Shown: in pieces, positions 38,301 through 45,271 of the stretch | How the letters are laid out: every line of letters begins with the position of its first letter | Position numbering within the stretch: the stretch's first letter is position 1 | From: Zoogloea sp. | GTDB lineage: Bacteria; Pseudomonadota; Gammaproteobacteria; Burkholderiales; Rhodocyclaceae | Assembly (NCBI RefSeq): GCF_023150065.1 | Contig: NZ_JAKLLN010000010.1 | Coordinates: 62,001-126,000, forward strand | Direction of reading: 5' to 3' | Length of the DNA: 64,000 nucleotides | Notes under the pieces: model-generated | What the model was told of the DNA's origin: nothing | Database searches by the model: none | What the model saw: the letters and a program-made list of their open reading frames with translations, nothing else | Program-made: the position numbers and the translations under genes

Positions 38301-41300
38301 TCGTCGGCGCCCGGGTCAAATCCGGTGCAGAGACGCGAATCGTCGTCGGAGGGCATCTGGCTGTCGGCGCTGTCGTTGACAGCAGCCATGTCGAACAGCG
38401 TGTCACTACCCAGGTGGAAGGGGCGGCCTTTCTTCCCGGTCTGCCCACGGCAGGCGGGGAGCGCCTGGAGCTGAAGCATGCCGACACCGCGATTGGCGGG
38501 CAGATGGACTCCGGTGGTGCCACGACACTCCAGGCGGGTGGCAGCCTCATCCTGAGTGGTCAGCGCATCAGCAGCGGCGGAGATACGCGCCTCTCGGGCA
38601 GTAGTGTTGTCCTTGACGGGCTGAGCCTTGAGACCCGAAGTGAATCGCGCAACGCCGGCTCTACAGTGGTCTCCCTGGATGCCCAGACCCGCCATGCGGG
38701 CAGCGCCATTCAGAGTGCCGGCAGTCTGGATGTCACCGCGACTGGTGTTCCCGAAGATGCGGCCAGCACGACGGGCAGCATCCGTGGCCGCGGCGTCCAG
38801 CTCGAGGCCCGCGCCACACTCACCCTGGCCGCGGCAGGCGACATCGCCCTCGAAGCCGGCCGTAACACCGACGATTTCGTATCACGCAACCACTCCGGTA
38901 CCGCCATCGTCGAGCGCAGCCGGGACGAAAGCGCCCGCAATGGGCTCAGCGGCGAAGCCATCTCCGTGGCTGGCCGCAACATCACCCTGGAGGCCGCCAG
39001 CCTGAGCTCGCCGGGCAAGGTGAATATCGTGGCCCGGGATGCCCTGAGCCTTGCGGCAGCCACCGATTCCGCCTCGGACCACACCCTCAGCGTCAAGAAA
39101 ACCGGCAGCTGGCTGAGCAAGAAGACCACCACCACCGAGCACGCCGAGCAAAGCCTGCGCGCCGCCACCACCCGGATCGACGCCGGGGAGATCCTGCTCC
39201 AGTCCGGCGGCGATCTTGATCTCTACGGCACCCGCCTCGACGCCAGCGGCCAGGTTCGTCTTGCCGCCGGCGGGGAGCTCCACGCCTACGCCGTGCAGGA
39301 CGTGCACAGCGTCATGGACCGCCAGAAGGTTGTCCGTGCGCCGGGGATCGGTGCCCTGCTGCTCGGCGAGGACCCGACCTTCCGGCGCCGAAAGACCGAA
39401 ACCCGCGACAGCCGCACCAGCGAAGAAGCCCAGGTCACCCAACTGCAGAGTGTGGGTGAGCTCACCACCCAGAGTGGCGGCGACACCCTGCTGCAGGCAA
39501 GCCGCATCGAAGCCGCCCGAACCACCATCGCGGTTGGCGTTGGTGACAAGGCTGAGGCCGACGCCACCCTGATCCTCGAAGGCGCGAAGAACCGGCTCGA
39601 CACCAGCCACACCGTCAGCAAGAAATCCTTCGCCTGGCAAAACCAGTCCGGCCAGGGAGAAGGTAGCGAGACCCTGCAGGTCGTCAATATCCAGGGCCCG
39701 GTCTCCATTCATGCCCGGAGGATCGTCGCCCAGTTGCCCGAAGGCGACTTCAAGACCCAACTGGAGAAGCAGGCTGCACAGCCCGGCCAGGCCTGGATGC
39801 TGCAACTGGCCGACCGCCCCGACGTGGACTGGAAGGCCGTTGCCCTGGCCCACGACAAGTGGGACTACCAGCAGGAAGGGCTGACGGCGGAAGCGGCGCT
39901 GATGATTGCCATTGCGGTCAGCATCGTCACTGCTGGTTCCGGTGCCGCACTGGCCAGCTTTGCTACAGGCACTACCGTTGCTACCAGTGCCACCTCCGCC
40001 ATCATCCTGCAGGCCGGTATCGTCGCCCTCACCACTCAGGCCACGGTCACCCTGATCAACAACAAAGGCAACCTGGGCAAGACGCTCAGTGATCTAGGGC
40101 GCGACGAAACCATCCGGAACGTTGCCACTGCGATGCTCACTGCCGGCGCCCTGAACGCCCTGGCCGGCAGCATCAGTGTCCCCAATGCCGACGGCAATCT
40201 CGTCACCCTGGCGGAGATCAGCGGCAAATCCGATCTGGTTGCCCAGATCGGCAAGAACGTCATCAACAACACCGCCAGTGCTGTCATCGATACCGCCATC
40301 AACGGCGGCGATCTGGGCGACAAACTTGGCCGAGCTATTACTACCGGCGTCATCGATGCCGCCGGCGCCAGCGCCGCCAACAGCGTGGGTGACCTGACTG
40401 GCTTCAGCAACCGCATGGGCCACCTCGTCGTTGGCTGCGCCATGGGCGCCGCCAAAGGCGGCGACTGCGGCTCCGGTGCCATCGGCGGGCTGGCCGGCGA
40501 ACTGGCGGCCGAATGGTACGGCGGCGACCGCGAACCGGTCAGCGCCACTCAGGCGAGCAAGACAGTGGACGTTGCTCGGTTGTTTGGTGCACTAGCCGTT
40601 ACGTTGGTGGGTGGCGATGCACAGGTTGGCGCGACTGCAGCGGGGAATGCGGCGCAGAACAACTTCCTGAATCACTTCCAGGTCAAGCAACTCAACGAGC
40701 AGCTCGCTCAGTGCAAAGGACAGGCAGGTTGCATCAATCAGGCAATTTCGGAGGCCCGAGAACTCGACAAGCGACAGCACGACCTGATTGCTCAGACCGA
40801 AACAGCCCAGGGAAGCCGGGCTCTGGTCGAAGGCATTCAGAAGCCCGGGGCAACGATTGAAACCAGCCTATGCGCGGGGGTCTCTGCCTGCGTCAAGTAT
40901 GCCGAAGAGCTTCCTCTGATCAACATGAGGGGCTATATCTATGGGGTCCAGGATCGTGTCGGCGAGCTTGCGCAGATCAAGAGAATTCGCGCCTTCGAGA
41001 CCCAGATCCGGCAAGCAGATCCGGCACTGAGTGACGAAGAAGTGACGCGCCAGGCTGCAGTACGGGCAGGGGTCTATGATGCGGGGCGGCTGGGGCAGTT
41101 GTTGGGGGCTGCCGGGAAAGCAATACTTGAGGACGGTGTCCAAAGTATAAGACCTTCGGGTAACAAGCCCGCTCTTGGGGGGGCTGGGGAGAATGTCAGC
41201 GTCGTAGGGGGGGCGGCGGAGCGGGGTGGGGAAAATAGTGTAAAGGGAGTGTCTGGCGCAGGAACTATCCCGTCCTATGAAGAGCTTCAGAATCTTGCGG

Positions 41301-41683
41301 CGAACACGTTAGACTTTAGTACGAAGCCTAACGGCGCAGTGTTTTGGTCTGGCGCGAACAATATGATGGTCGCGCAGTGGTGGGCAAGCCTGACCGGAAA
41401 AACAACCCTTGAGCAAACTGTCGGTGGACGGTACCTCCATAGTTTGAATCTGTTCGACAACTTGCCAGGTGCCCAGGCTGCCCAAATCTGGGACACGGCT
41501 TCTGTACGGTTCGCAAACGGCGCCAGCGGCAATGTCAATACGTTCGCGAAAGGGGCTACGCAATTTGGCCCCTATGGAGAGCGCACTTGGTGGCGCCTGG
41601 AACAGCCCGCATTGCAGGCTAATCCAAACATAACCAATATCCGACAATGGAACTGGACGATGGACCCAAGGCGCTTACCATGA
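29315..41683 (+). CDS. cdiA: CdiA-like giant TpsA exoprotein with C-terminal toxin
   Basis: The protein is 4122 residues long. It has a signal region (about 10-45), a TPS secretion domain with VANPNGVTCAGCGTVN (about 145-175), and long runs of filamentous-haemagglutinin beta-helix repeats, with a Pro-rich break near 2090 (PPPPPPDP). Extended-signal haemagglutinin repeats follow (about 2840-3480), then a DUF637-type pre-toxin region (LPEGDFKTQLEKQ... to about 3560) and an AQNNFLNH motif (about 3788), equivalent to the VENN-type boundary. The last 140 residues are the toxin. Start ATG 29315 has GAGAGAG upstream; ATG 29345 is an alternative. Composition becomes AT-richer after about 41150. Confidence 0.9.
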   Translation: MRATLPADDDMSCVSPWRRITARILLVVFGSGCVLPGGAYAAPIADPNGPIAFRPGIGQTSTGVPAVDITRPNAAGTSYNRYQRFDVDQEGVVLNNSSRAGTTLLGGNVTANPNLAGGAGASVIVNEVVAPGVASRLAGSIEVFGAPAAVIVANPNGVTCAGCGTVNSPRFVLSTGTPVWLDALGSPAGFAGATGVGFEVQGGQVRVNGHGLEGTVGKVELVGASIQLDGPVRAHYLNPELAGITVLAGAGRVAERAGQLENLSPGQPASVPPGSFAIDGTAFGAMSSSQIRVVSTDQGVGVRLAGPLLADSLGLVVRSAGDLSVGELVARQSISLDAAGNLNMLGATASGGDLSAHAGGRVRVTAASSATGAASLSAADTVELLAPLTAGGRASVSADQVRLAAGVTANETEIDARSLVLGDGGRDVQIRGDLNLAVTGDLVTPGAVTVSGNTRLSASASVGLGGDVTVGGNLLVDAAADIRAGGHLSAGGLVRLRAGQGVDIIGGVSAGALDLVAGRAVFGGDLMVAGDGSIVAASLVLPSRVEAGGSLRIDTNGDLINTGRLVASGDLNLGAGGRVALAESGAGGRADLIARGGSLSIGSPFVAGRNVSLAGRDGVLANAVQSGGDLGIASSAGTVATGALVAPGAVAVNAALGLNVGGPVAGGADVSLVSGAALQLAGNVSAGAGLSLVGSSIRAREVLAGGQLLIDAGQLEAETLGAGGALGLRALTGVSVSGAVVANGPVSVVVSDGALAVGGPLLSNGALAVTARSDIGVLGGVSSGAAVSLVSQQGRIAVQGGAGSVGGITLDALRQIDVGGDMAAGGPILLRSGTAGIDVAGNLASAASLSADAPGDIRFAGDTRVGAELAVASTAGALAFARALEVGGAARLAAARGIDFGGDSRFFGALSVAGGGGPIINRGHLYASTDFIVDTLGDFISEGRIDSLAAVSIRGARLSFNTQQAGGVFANGGISLVARDGGWLGRSGTLASSAAIALEGPRFETAGEVLSSGGALSFTGNTLVNAGLAAAQAVVVNGRLENETGGQVSAASVEVRGTTLNRGEIGGATVILAEAVRNAGTIAGDRVLVGGDLLNEGSLGGGDFSFTGRNLDNAGLLAARAVGVTAVNMDNRGQVQGGRVDLQLAGALGNSGIIESIGTTTVAADALHNSGTVHAGGSGSIRVAQGVVNDGGRLSAAEGLDIVAGASLSNRAGRILAGGDLALQLGGELSGAGLVAANRDLQVKAGRGLELAEGGAGRDAALSAEGGELRIGSSFAAGGNLSVAGRDGVVTEALSAAGALRVSSTRGDVATGSLMAVGPVSLAAAGAGQVFGAVVSDGAVTLGAGGVLGVDGVLASGGNATLSAGGVRVAGPVQVLGALAVDAGTAGLILGGEARADAGVLLKGQQVSANGVLTGGRLAIQAGAGGFDNRGSLVGNSGVDVSTLGALVQQGVVASQGDVSLTALLGLSLLSEVGAGGSLTLDTAGQIVGAGAWRSAGALNVRAGQSIDQSRDVLAGGAASLNAEGASLRLRDRVVANGALSLKAGGEIEAGALGGGLEKGETVSVEAGGNVGFAEVQAGGNYLARAGGDYRVNGASVVVGNLDLGAARDVVHSGAVSIGGNALVQAGGRLAQGETRILGKGVLASAGAQDYAGSLSAGDSLDLRAGAGVAVAGALLTPGALSLEGGAGGVSVAGELSAGARLQVAADRAVSVGGELLALGAAQVRSRQDGIHLKGPVTALEALGLDAQGDVRLGGDLTAVGALDMRSAMGSVVFERGLGVAGPASFSVGQDLVFLGDALFYGPLSATRVGRTLDSRTRLQVGSDLLLDITGDFVSEGLVQSAGGVRIVARNIRANLLRAGGIVANGDIELVARDQGQLGAPGGVSSSGGAILLAANRFSNAGDVVSGGVGFAFSGGSLSNAGRIAADAVRVAGALDNQGAVYGETVSVSGHTGNLGTIAGGVLSFNGGLGNGGVIAGRSVSASAAVSNSGEISGDNISLSGGAVANSGLVSASRVSIQAAELANQGTLSAGSLDVRTLGAFVNGGSVQVGGNADIVADGGFVNQLVEASRCVTAAVCNPRPGLPPPPPPDPEKDFRFVQSPAVMAVGGQLRLSGGKVENRGIIQANGIDMALGAAALVNVRSENDVLTDTNFGTEAPTTNTGLILAAEDISIAAGSLLNQGGRIAAGGGLDARVSGTLGSVAGARAGLSPLLSGRYVTLSGSELLTDGLVHATQDLSLLAPAGSLINRGTLLADNSLSVVTGTTVTNADKAALLGTRSVSLKSAHGIFNAGLIYGNGEAAERVAIDAGDGSFTNVGTGTVLAGASLDIKAAAYANGGTVASRGDARLDAPSFVFRPASSGLLAFGTLSLDVAGVVVDVGETWVSPAMNTLWRGVLSNTGRVLLGGNAAGSVDNLATGGRTLTGEPDLQGGAYLLLGLPTLNGAYVDSHTDVATRAQFVVNGLFQGSLRNVASDAKVAGSYAYSAGSVAQTVRWTNALGETEETSALSLARLDATGGATLITLDSPDAGTIVAGNLGITGVNLNLGSGVDPTAAQQALVASRLNRVTAGSQTGVHAAVSGPAGIVGTGGALQPAAVLGADPTAGLAAAPASAGQTLFPGVTATPVQGRGVVEVSGSPVAGATAGGVSPVAPDLADPGQPASGNGTRVVPQAVIDPAAMPVAGGGADPSIKTPTVPATPGGSLPVDEAARYGLAFPDWGSFTAAPGALRADNVDLLLSGRFTNRGVFEVADQLLIQAEGGIDNFGASIRAGGALGLFGASLDNRNGSIQAGSLTLALGGSLDNTRGRILIDKDATLAVGGDLINDSGRIEAGSLALDVAGNLYNRTLYAVDLKDTTTTRRTEFDSVFGTTVTTRSDSTVIQSADLRAGIVARTGDLSLNVGKDLVVTGADLKAAGALTGRVGGNIDIQALSVENSRKRVDTISNERSYTLNNGETETTGLTASGRTVTTRIDSEIRHQASVLEAGGKLDLESGGSTAIVGARVKSGAETRIVVGGHLAVGAVVDSSHVEQRVTTQVEGAAFLPGLPTAGGERLELKHADTAIGGQMDSGGATTLQAGGSLILSGQRISSGGDTRLSGSSVVLDGLSLETRSESRNAGSTVVSLDAQTRHAGSAIQSAGSLDVTATGVPEDAASTTGSIRGRGVQLEARATLTLAAAGDIALEAGRNTDDFVSRNHSGTAIVERSRDESARNGLSGEAISVAGRNITLEAASLSSPGKVNIVARDALSLAAATDSASDHTLSVKKTGSWLSKKTTTTEHAEQSLRAATTRIDAGEILLQSGGDLDLYGTRLDASGQVRLAAGGELHAYAVQDVHSVMDRQKVVRAPGIGALLLGEDPTFRRRKTETRDSRTSEEAQVTQLQSVGELTTQSGGDTLLQASRIEAARTTIAVGVGDKAEADATLILEGAKNRLDTSHTVSKKSFAWQNQSGQGEGSETLQVVNIQGPVSIHARRIVAQLPEGDFKTQLEKQAAQPGQAWMLQLADRPDVDWKAVALAHDKWDYQQEGLTAEAALMIAIAVSIVTAGSGAALASFATGTTVATSATSAIILQAGIVALTTQATVTLINNKGNLGKTLSDLGRDETIRNVATAMLTAGALNALAGSISVPNADGNLVTLAEISGKSDLVAQIGKNVINNTASAVIDTAINGGDLGDKLGRAITTGVIDAAGASAANSVGDLTGFSNRMGHLVVGCAMGAAKGGDCGSGAIGGLAGELAAEWYGGDREPVSATQASKTVDVARLFGALAVTLVGGDAQVGATAAGNAAQNNFLNHFQVKQLNEQLAQCKGQAGCINQAISEARELDKRQHDLIAQTETAQGSRALVEGIQKPGATIETSLCAGVSACVKYAEELPLINMRGYIYGVQDRVGELAQIKRIRAFETQIRQADPALSDEEVTRQAAVRAGVYDAGRLGQLLGAAGKAILEDGVQSIRPSGNKPALGGAGENVSVVGGAAERGGENSVKGVSGAGTIPSYEELQNLAANTLDFSTKPNGAVFWSGANNMMVAQWWASLTGKTTLEQTVGGRYLHSLNLFDNLPGAQAAQIWDTASVRFANGASGNVNTFAKGATQFGPYGERTWWRLEQPALQANPNITNIRQWNWTMDPRRLP
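41267..41680 (+). other. CdiA C-terminal toxin domain, predicted ADP-ribosyl cyclase/NADase fold
   Basis: Residues 3985-4122 of the CdiA-like protein show the CD38/ADP-ribosyl cyclase order of motifs: VFWSG (Trp4011), TTLEQT (Glu4033), IWDTASVRFA (Trp4059) and RLEQPAL (Glu4096), then QWNW. In CD38 the catalytic residues are Trp125, Glu146, Trp189 and Glu226. The spacing of the last pair is 37 in both, and of the first pair 22 against 21. The domain is shorter than CD38 and lacks its disulphides. It is predicted to consume NAD+ in target cells. Confidence 0.75.
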
Positions 41684-42036
41684 TTGGAAAACTACTCAGG
41701 GTGCTCAATCCACGCTGGCATCTTCTAAAAAGGGAAGTTGCGCGCCAGCATGCTGGACCTTATGTGGAGAGGAGTGACGCTGGATACACGATTGCGATCA
41801 TATGCAGAGGTGAGCAGCTTCTCTACACGGATGAGAACGGGAGTTTGGTTCTTGAGATATGCATTCCGGGGCGATGGGTTGATGCATCATCAATAAGTAA
41901 GTGGGATGAAGTCGGCAGTGTTTCCGAGCGGCAGCGTGCGACGATTGTCGGCAGGATCAAACGGTACTTTGAAGACCGTCAGGGCTTCAGCGTTCACGTT
42001 ATCAATAGAGACAAGATGGCAGGGCCGGGAAAATGA
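41680..42036 (+). CDS. candidate immunity protein (CdiI position)
   Basis: The 118-residue, soluble-looking protein starts at an ATG overlapping the cdiA stop (ATGA), the classical place for the cognate immunity gene. The N-terminus is basic (IGKLLRVLNPRWHLLKREVARQH), followed by a beta-rich middle (GYTIAIICRGEQLLYTDENGSLVLEICIPGRW) and a C-terminal helix. No immunity family is recognised. Its composition is AT-richer than the flanking genes, as for the toxin domain. The immunity function is inferred from position alone. Confidence 0.65.
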   Translation: MIGKLLRVLNPRWHLLKREVARQHAGPYVERSDAGYTIAIICRGEQLLYTDENGSLVLEICIPGRWVDASSISKWDEVGSVSERQRATIVGRIKRYFEDRQGFSVHVINRDKMAGPGK

Positions 42037-42668
42037 CAGGCACGATTATTAACGCGAACATGCGCCGGCGCATTCTTGCCTGCGCCGACTTGGCCGATTT
42101 CTTAGCCGAGAAAACTCATCTTGAAATGAGGACAGGAGATCGCAAAGGAGCAGAGTTTGCAGGTGATTGCGAGCGATTCAGGGCTTGGTTTGGCGATGCC
42201 TCTTCCGTCCGAGAGAAGCTTCAAATTCTCTCGCTCTGTCGTGAACGTCGTTATCCGACGCCCCTGGTTGGTAGTGGTGAACTTCTGGGGGTTGTCATTG
42301 AGTTGGGCAATGAGTTTGGTGTTGACGCCCTTGCTGTGTATTCGGACTTGCAAGGGGCATGGTATAGCGGACGGGATAGCACGCTGACGGAGGTTGACCT
42401 GTCAGCAGGTTCAAGGGTGGCATACCAACAGTTGCGCGATGTGGTCAATCGTGGCATGCAACATTGCATGCCTCACCCTACGGAGATTCCTTCACCACCC
42501 CCGCCGGGATACACGGTAATCAGCTTTCTTTCGGAGAGCGGGATTGCGTATGCCTTGGGTTCGAGCCGTGACATGGCCTCGGATGGTATTAGTGGGCCAA
42601 TAATCTATTCGGCGCTAGCTATTCGAAAACTGATCTTGGGGAGTAGGTCCGACGCATCGTGCATCTGA
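42033..42668 (+). CDS. hypothetical protein, second immunity candidate, 3' end altered by IS junction
   Basis: The 211-residue protein overlaps the preceding gene by ATGA, so the cdiA-ORF-ORF triplet is translationally coupled. No signal peptide, membrane span or known domain is visible; a mid-protein PSPPPPGYTVISF segment follows a helical half. The last residues (about SDASCI) are encoded by an IS256-like fragment read in another frame, so the natural C-terminus is probably lost. It could be an auxiliary immunity gene or the true one. Confidence 0.55.
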   Translation: MTGTIINANMRRRILACADLADFLAEKTHLEMRTGDRKGAEFAGDCERFRAWFGDASSVREKLQILSLCRERRYPTPLVGSGELLGVVIELGNEFGVDALAVYSDLQGAWYSGRDSTLTEVDLSAGSRVAYQQLRDVVNRGMQHCMPHPTEIPSPPPPGYTVISFLSESGIAYALGSSRDMASDGISGPIIYSALAIRKLILGSRSDASCI

Positions 42669-42691
42669 TCCGCAACAGCGTGAGCTACGCC
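42653..42691 (+). mobile_element. IS256-family transposase fragment
   Basis: Thirteen codons read RIVHLIRNSVSYA, matching the strongly conserved IVHLIRNS block of IS256/Mutator transposases. The reading frame then decays. The fragment abuts and overlaps the end of the hypothetical gene. The 110 bp that follow, to 42801, contain no recognisable gene. Confidence 0.6.
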
Positions 42692-42801
42692 AGGCGGACC
42701 ACAAGGCGCCGGTGGTGACGATCAAGCTGATCTGCACCGTGATCAGTGCCGAAGGTGCATCGACGCCCGCAACCTCGACATCGAGGCCGGCGGCGAGCAT
42801 G

Positions 42802-43310
42802 CAGGGCTCCCGCGGCTACCCAGTTGACATCAATCCGCGTCGTCGTTCTCACTCTCCACCGCCAACCCCAGCAGGGCTGCTTGAAACTCGTCCGAGGTCG
42901 CAGCCTGCAATCGCTTGGTCTTGATGCTGGTCTTGATCGAGGTGTTCAATTCGATGAGGTTCAACGCGATATGGCGCACCAGAGCGAGGTTGTGGGCGAC
43001 GTGGCTGGCGCGTGCGCGTGAGTAGTCATCGCCAAGCTGAACATCTAGGCACCAGTGCAACCTGTTTTCGACTTCCCAATGACTGCGTACGGCGCGCATG
43101 AATTTCTCGGCATCCGGGGCCAGGCTGTTGATGTAGTAGCGGCGTTCAACGCTCGTCCTGTCAACGATACGGCGTGTGCGCTCGACGAGAGCAAAGCTCT
43201 GCAGCTCGCGCCACTGATCGCCCTTGTAAAGTCTGTCGCCCGCGTCGAAAGCCCAGCAGCGGCTCCATTCTTTCCGGCTGTGTCCCGTGTTGTGACTCTC
43301 TCCGCTTGAG
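42802..43310 (-). mobile_element. ISAs1-family element, 5'-truncated, with transposase C-terminal part
   Basis: On the minus strand the transposase C-terminal part is recognisable: the GHSRKEWSRCW block, WRELQSFALVERTRR, YYINSLAPDAEKFMRAVRSHWEVEN, LHWCLDVQLGDDYSRAR and NLALVRHIALNLIE. The coding end is near 42830. CAGGGCTCCCGCGG at 42802 looks like the terminal inverted repeat. The N-terminal half is missing, so the element is inactive. Confidence 0.8.
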
Positions 43311-43394
43311 GCGGCCTGCAGTGCTCCGCCAACGCCCGCCTGAGCCAGCAGAGTTTCGGGTGTCACTAAGCCCCACGCCGCCATTGTTGATCTG

Positions 43395-43640
43395 TGCTAT
43401 CGGGGTGTAGAGCTGCCCGGGGTTGGGGTTATCCACCGTGGCCGGATTGAGAGCTTGAGCGACAAGGCGCGCCGGCTACTCAAACGCCGTCAGGTGGTGG
43501 AGCTGGTGATCGGGCACTTGGAGGACGATTGTGGAGTACGACGGAACTGGCTCAAAGGATCGGAAGGCGATGTGCTGCACCCGGTGCTGTTTCCTGTCGG
43601 TGACCACGGCCCGTGCGCGGGAGCTGGAGGGCTTTGGCAA
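43395..43640 (+). mobile_element. IS5-family transposase C-terminal fragment
   Basis: The plus strand encodes CYRGVELPGVGVIHRGRI, followed by ARRLLKRRQVVELVIGHLEDD and RRNWLKGSEGDVLHPVL, the C-terminal part of IS5-type transposases (VIGHLK.D...RNWLKG..GDA.HAVL). Substitutions and loss of frame near 43590 show decay. No start or N-terminal catalytic part remains. Confidence 0.75.
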
Positions 43641-43700
43641 GCCCTAGGGGATGTGGCCCTCGCCCGCCCGGACGGGCGGGGAGGGGGCTGCGCGCGGTGC

Positions 43701-45122
43701 TTACTTCCGGCGACGCAGCATGAAGCCCGTCAGCCCCAGCGCTGCCAGGGCGAGGCTGGCGGGTTCGGGGATTTGCTGGGTCTGGAAGTCGGCGAAGACG
43801 TCGCCGGTGATGCCGAGCACGAAGAACTGGTTGGGGTTGGCGGTGGGGGTGCCATTGACGTCCACGGTGTCGAGGAAGTCGTTGTCGTTCACCACAATGA
43901 GGCTGTGCTGGAGCACGCCGTCCACCCACACGTCGGGGCCGAAGGCGAGGCCTTCGATCTTGGCGGGGATGGTCCGGTCGGTGTAGCCGTTGGCCTTGAG
44001 CAGGGCGACCAGATCAACAAACAGGGTTTTGCTGACGGCCTTGCCGGCGAGGTTTGCGGCGCCGGTGAGGGTGCCCACGTCCTGGGCGCCGTTCAGGTTG
44101 ATGGTGTAGAGCTTTTTCTGGACGGCCTTGGAGTCGTCGCCGAGGCCCTTGCCGTCGCGTTCGTCGATGATGAATTCGTGGTCGTTGATGGCGACGATTT
44201 CGCTGATGGTGCCGTACTTGGGCTTGGCGGTGGTGCCGATGTTGTCCAGTTCGTAGGCGTATTCGTGGGTGACCTTGCCGGTGGCCAGGTCGATGGTGAC
44301 GATGCGCACGGTGCTGGCGGCGGTGCCGCCGTCCTGGGCGAGGGGGCTCTGCATGACGCCGACCAGGGTCTTGCCGTCGGGGGTGATGGCGAGGCCTTCC
44401 ATGCCCTTGTTGGTGACGCGGCCGCTGGTGTTGGCGGCGATCTCGGCGCTTTCGGTGGCGGCCGGGGTGGGGGCGGCAAACTTTTCGGGCAGGGTGATCA
44501 CGCCGGTGCGTTCGCCGGTGGCGCGGTCGAAGCGGTAGATGTAGGGGCCGTATTCGTCGGAGATGTAAACGCTCTTGCCGTCAGCGGCGACGCGGATGCC
44601 TTCCAGGTCGAGGCGGGCGTTGTTGGGGTTGGTGGAGGTGCCAGTGGCGAAGGCGTCGGAGCGGCCGGTGAAGTAGTTTTCGCCATTGCTGCCGGTGAGC
44701 ACCGGAGCGCTGCCGTAGTTGAGGGCGGTGCTGCTGGAGAGCAGGGTGGTCGCGTTTAGCACCGGGGTGAGGGTGGCGAGGCTGCCGGCGCTGAAGGTGG
44801 TGGTGCTCAGGCCGAGGTTCATGGTCTGGAAGCGGGGGATCCAGCTGGTGGTGTTGTCCACTGCGCTGTTCCAGGCGCTGGCATTGGGGCCGCGGTCGGG
44901 GGTGAGCAGGAAGGTGTCGCCACCGGCCCACGCAATGGCGGAGCCGAGCCCGCCGAGGATGTTGGCGGGGGCGCCGTTTTCAAGGGTGTTGGTGAGGCCC
45001 GACAGGTCGGAGCCGCTGATCTGGCCGATGCCGATCAGGGACACGCCGGCGTGGGCGGGGAAGGACACGGAAAGGGCAAGGGCCACAGGCACGAGGGCCG
45101 TGAGCAGACGTTGGGTGGGCAT
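43701..45122 (-). CDS. esterase-like activity of phytase family protein with PEP-CTERM anchor
   Basis: The 473-residue precursor has a signal peptide (about 1-26, ending PAHA) and a beta-propeller-like phytase-esterase domain (LEGIRVAADGKSVYISDEYGPYIYRFD; GMEGLAITPDGKTLVG; INDHEFIIDERD). It ends in a PEP-CTERM signal (IPEPAS, hydrophobic span, RRRK), which directs exosortase-dependent sorting in species making exopolysaccharide. The start ATG 45122 follows CGGAG. No exosortase gene is in the window. A GC hairpin (43663-43680) lies just past the stop. Confidence 0.88.
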   Translation of the reverse strand: MPTQRLLTALVPVALALSVSFPAHAGVSLIGIGQISGSDLSGLTNTLENGAPANILGGLGSAIAWAGGDTFLLTPDRGPNASAWNSAVDNTTSWIPRFQTMNLGLSTTTFSAGSLATLTPVLNATTLLSSSTALNYGSAPVLTGSNGENYFTGRSDAFATGTSTNPNNARLDLEGIRVAADGKSVYISDEYGPYIYRFDRATGERTGVITLPEKFAAPTPAATESAEIAANTSGRVTNKGMEGLAITPDGKTLVGVMQSPLAQDGGTAASTVRIVTIDLATGKVTHEYAYELDNIGTTAKPKYGTISEIVAINDHEFIIDERDGKGLGDDSKAVQKKLYTINLNGAQDVGTLTGAANLAGKAVSKTLFVDLVALLKANGYTDRTIPAKIEGLAFGPDVWVDGVLQHSLIVVNDNDFLDTVDVNGTPTANPNQFFVLGITGDVFADFQTQQIPEPASLALAALGLTGFMLRRRK

Positions 45123-45271
45123 GGAGGCTCCGCAGTGGGATGGATAAACCCCCAACGCTACCTGCGTCAGATTACAGGGCTACGACACCCCGGACCGGCG
45201 GGCTGTGCGCAATTTCCTCCCCTTCGTCCTCGTTGGTGCGTTTTCATCCTACTGCCGTCAGCGGGCGGCTT

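Noticed and set aside
43663-43680. CCCGCCCG/CGGGCGGG hairpin after the PEP-CTERM gene as intrinsic terminator
   Set aside because: The stem is good but no U-tract follows on the minus strand, so it is noted only as a hairpin.
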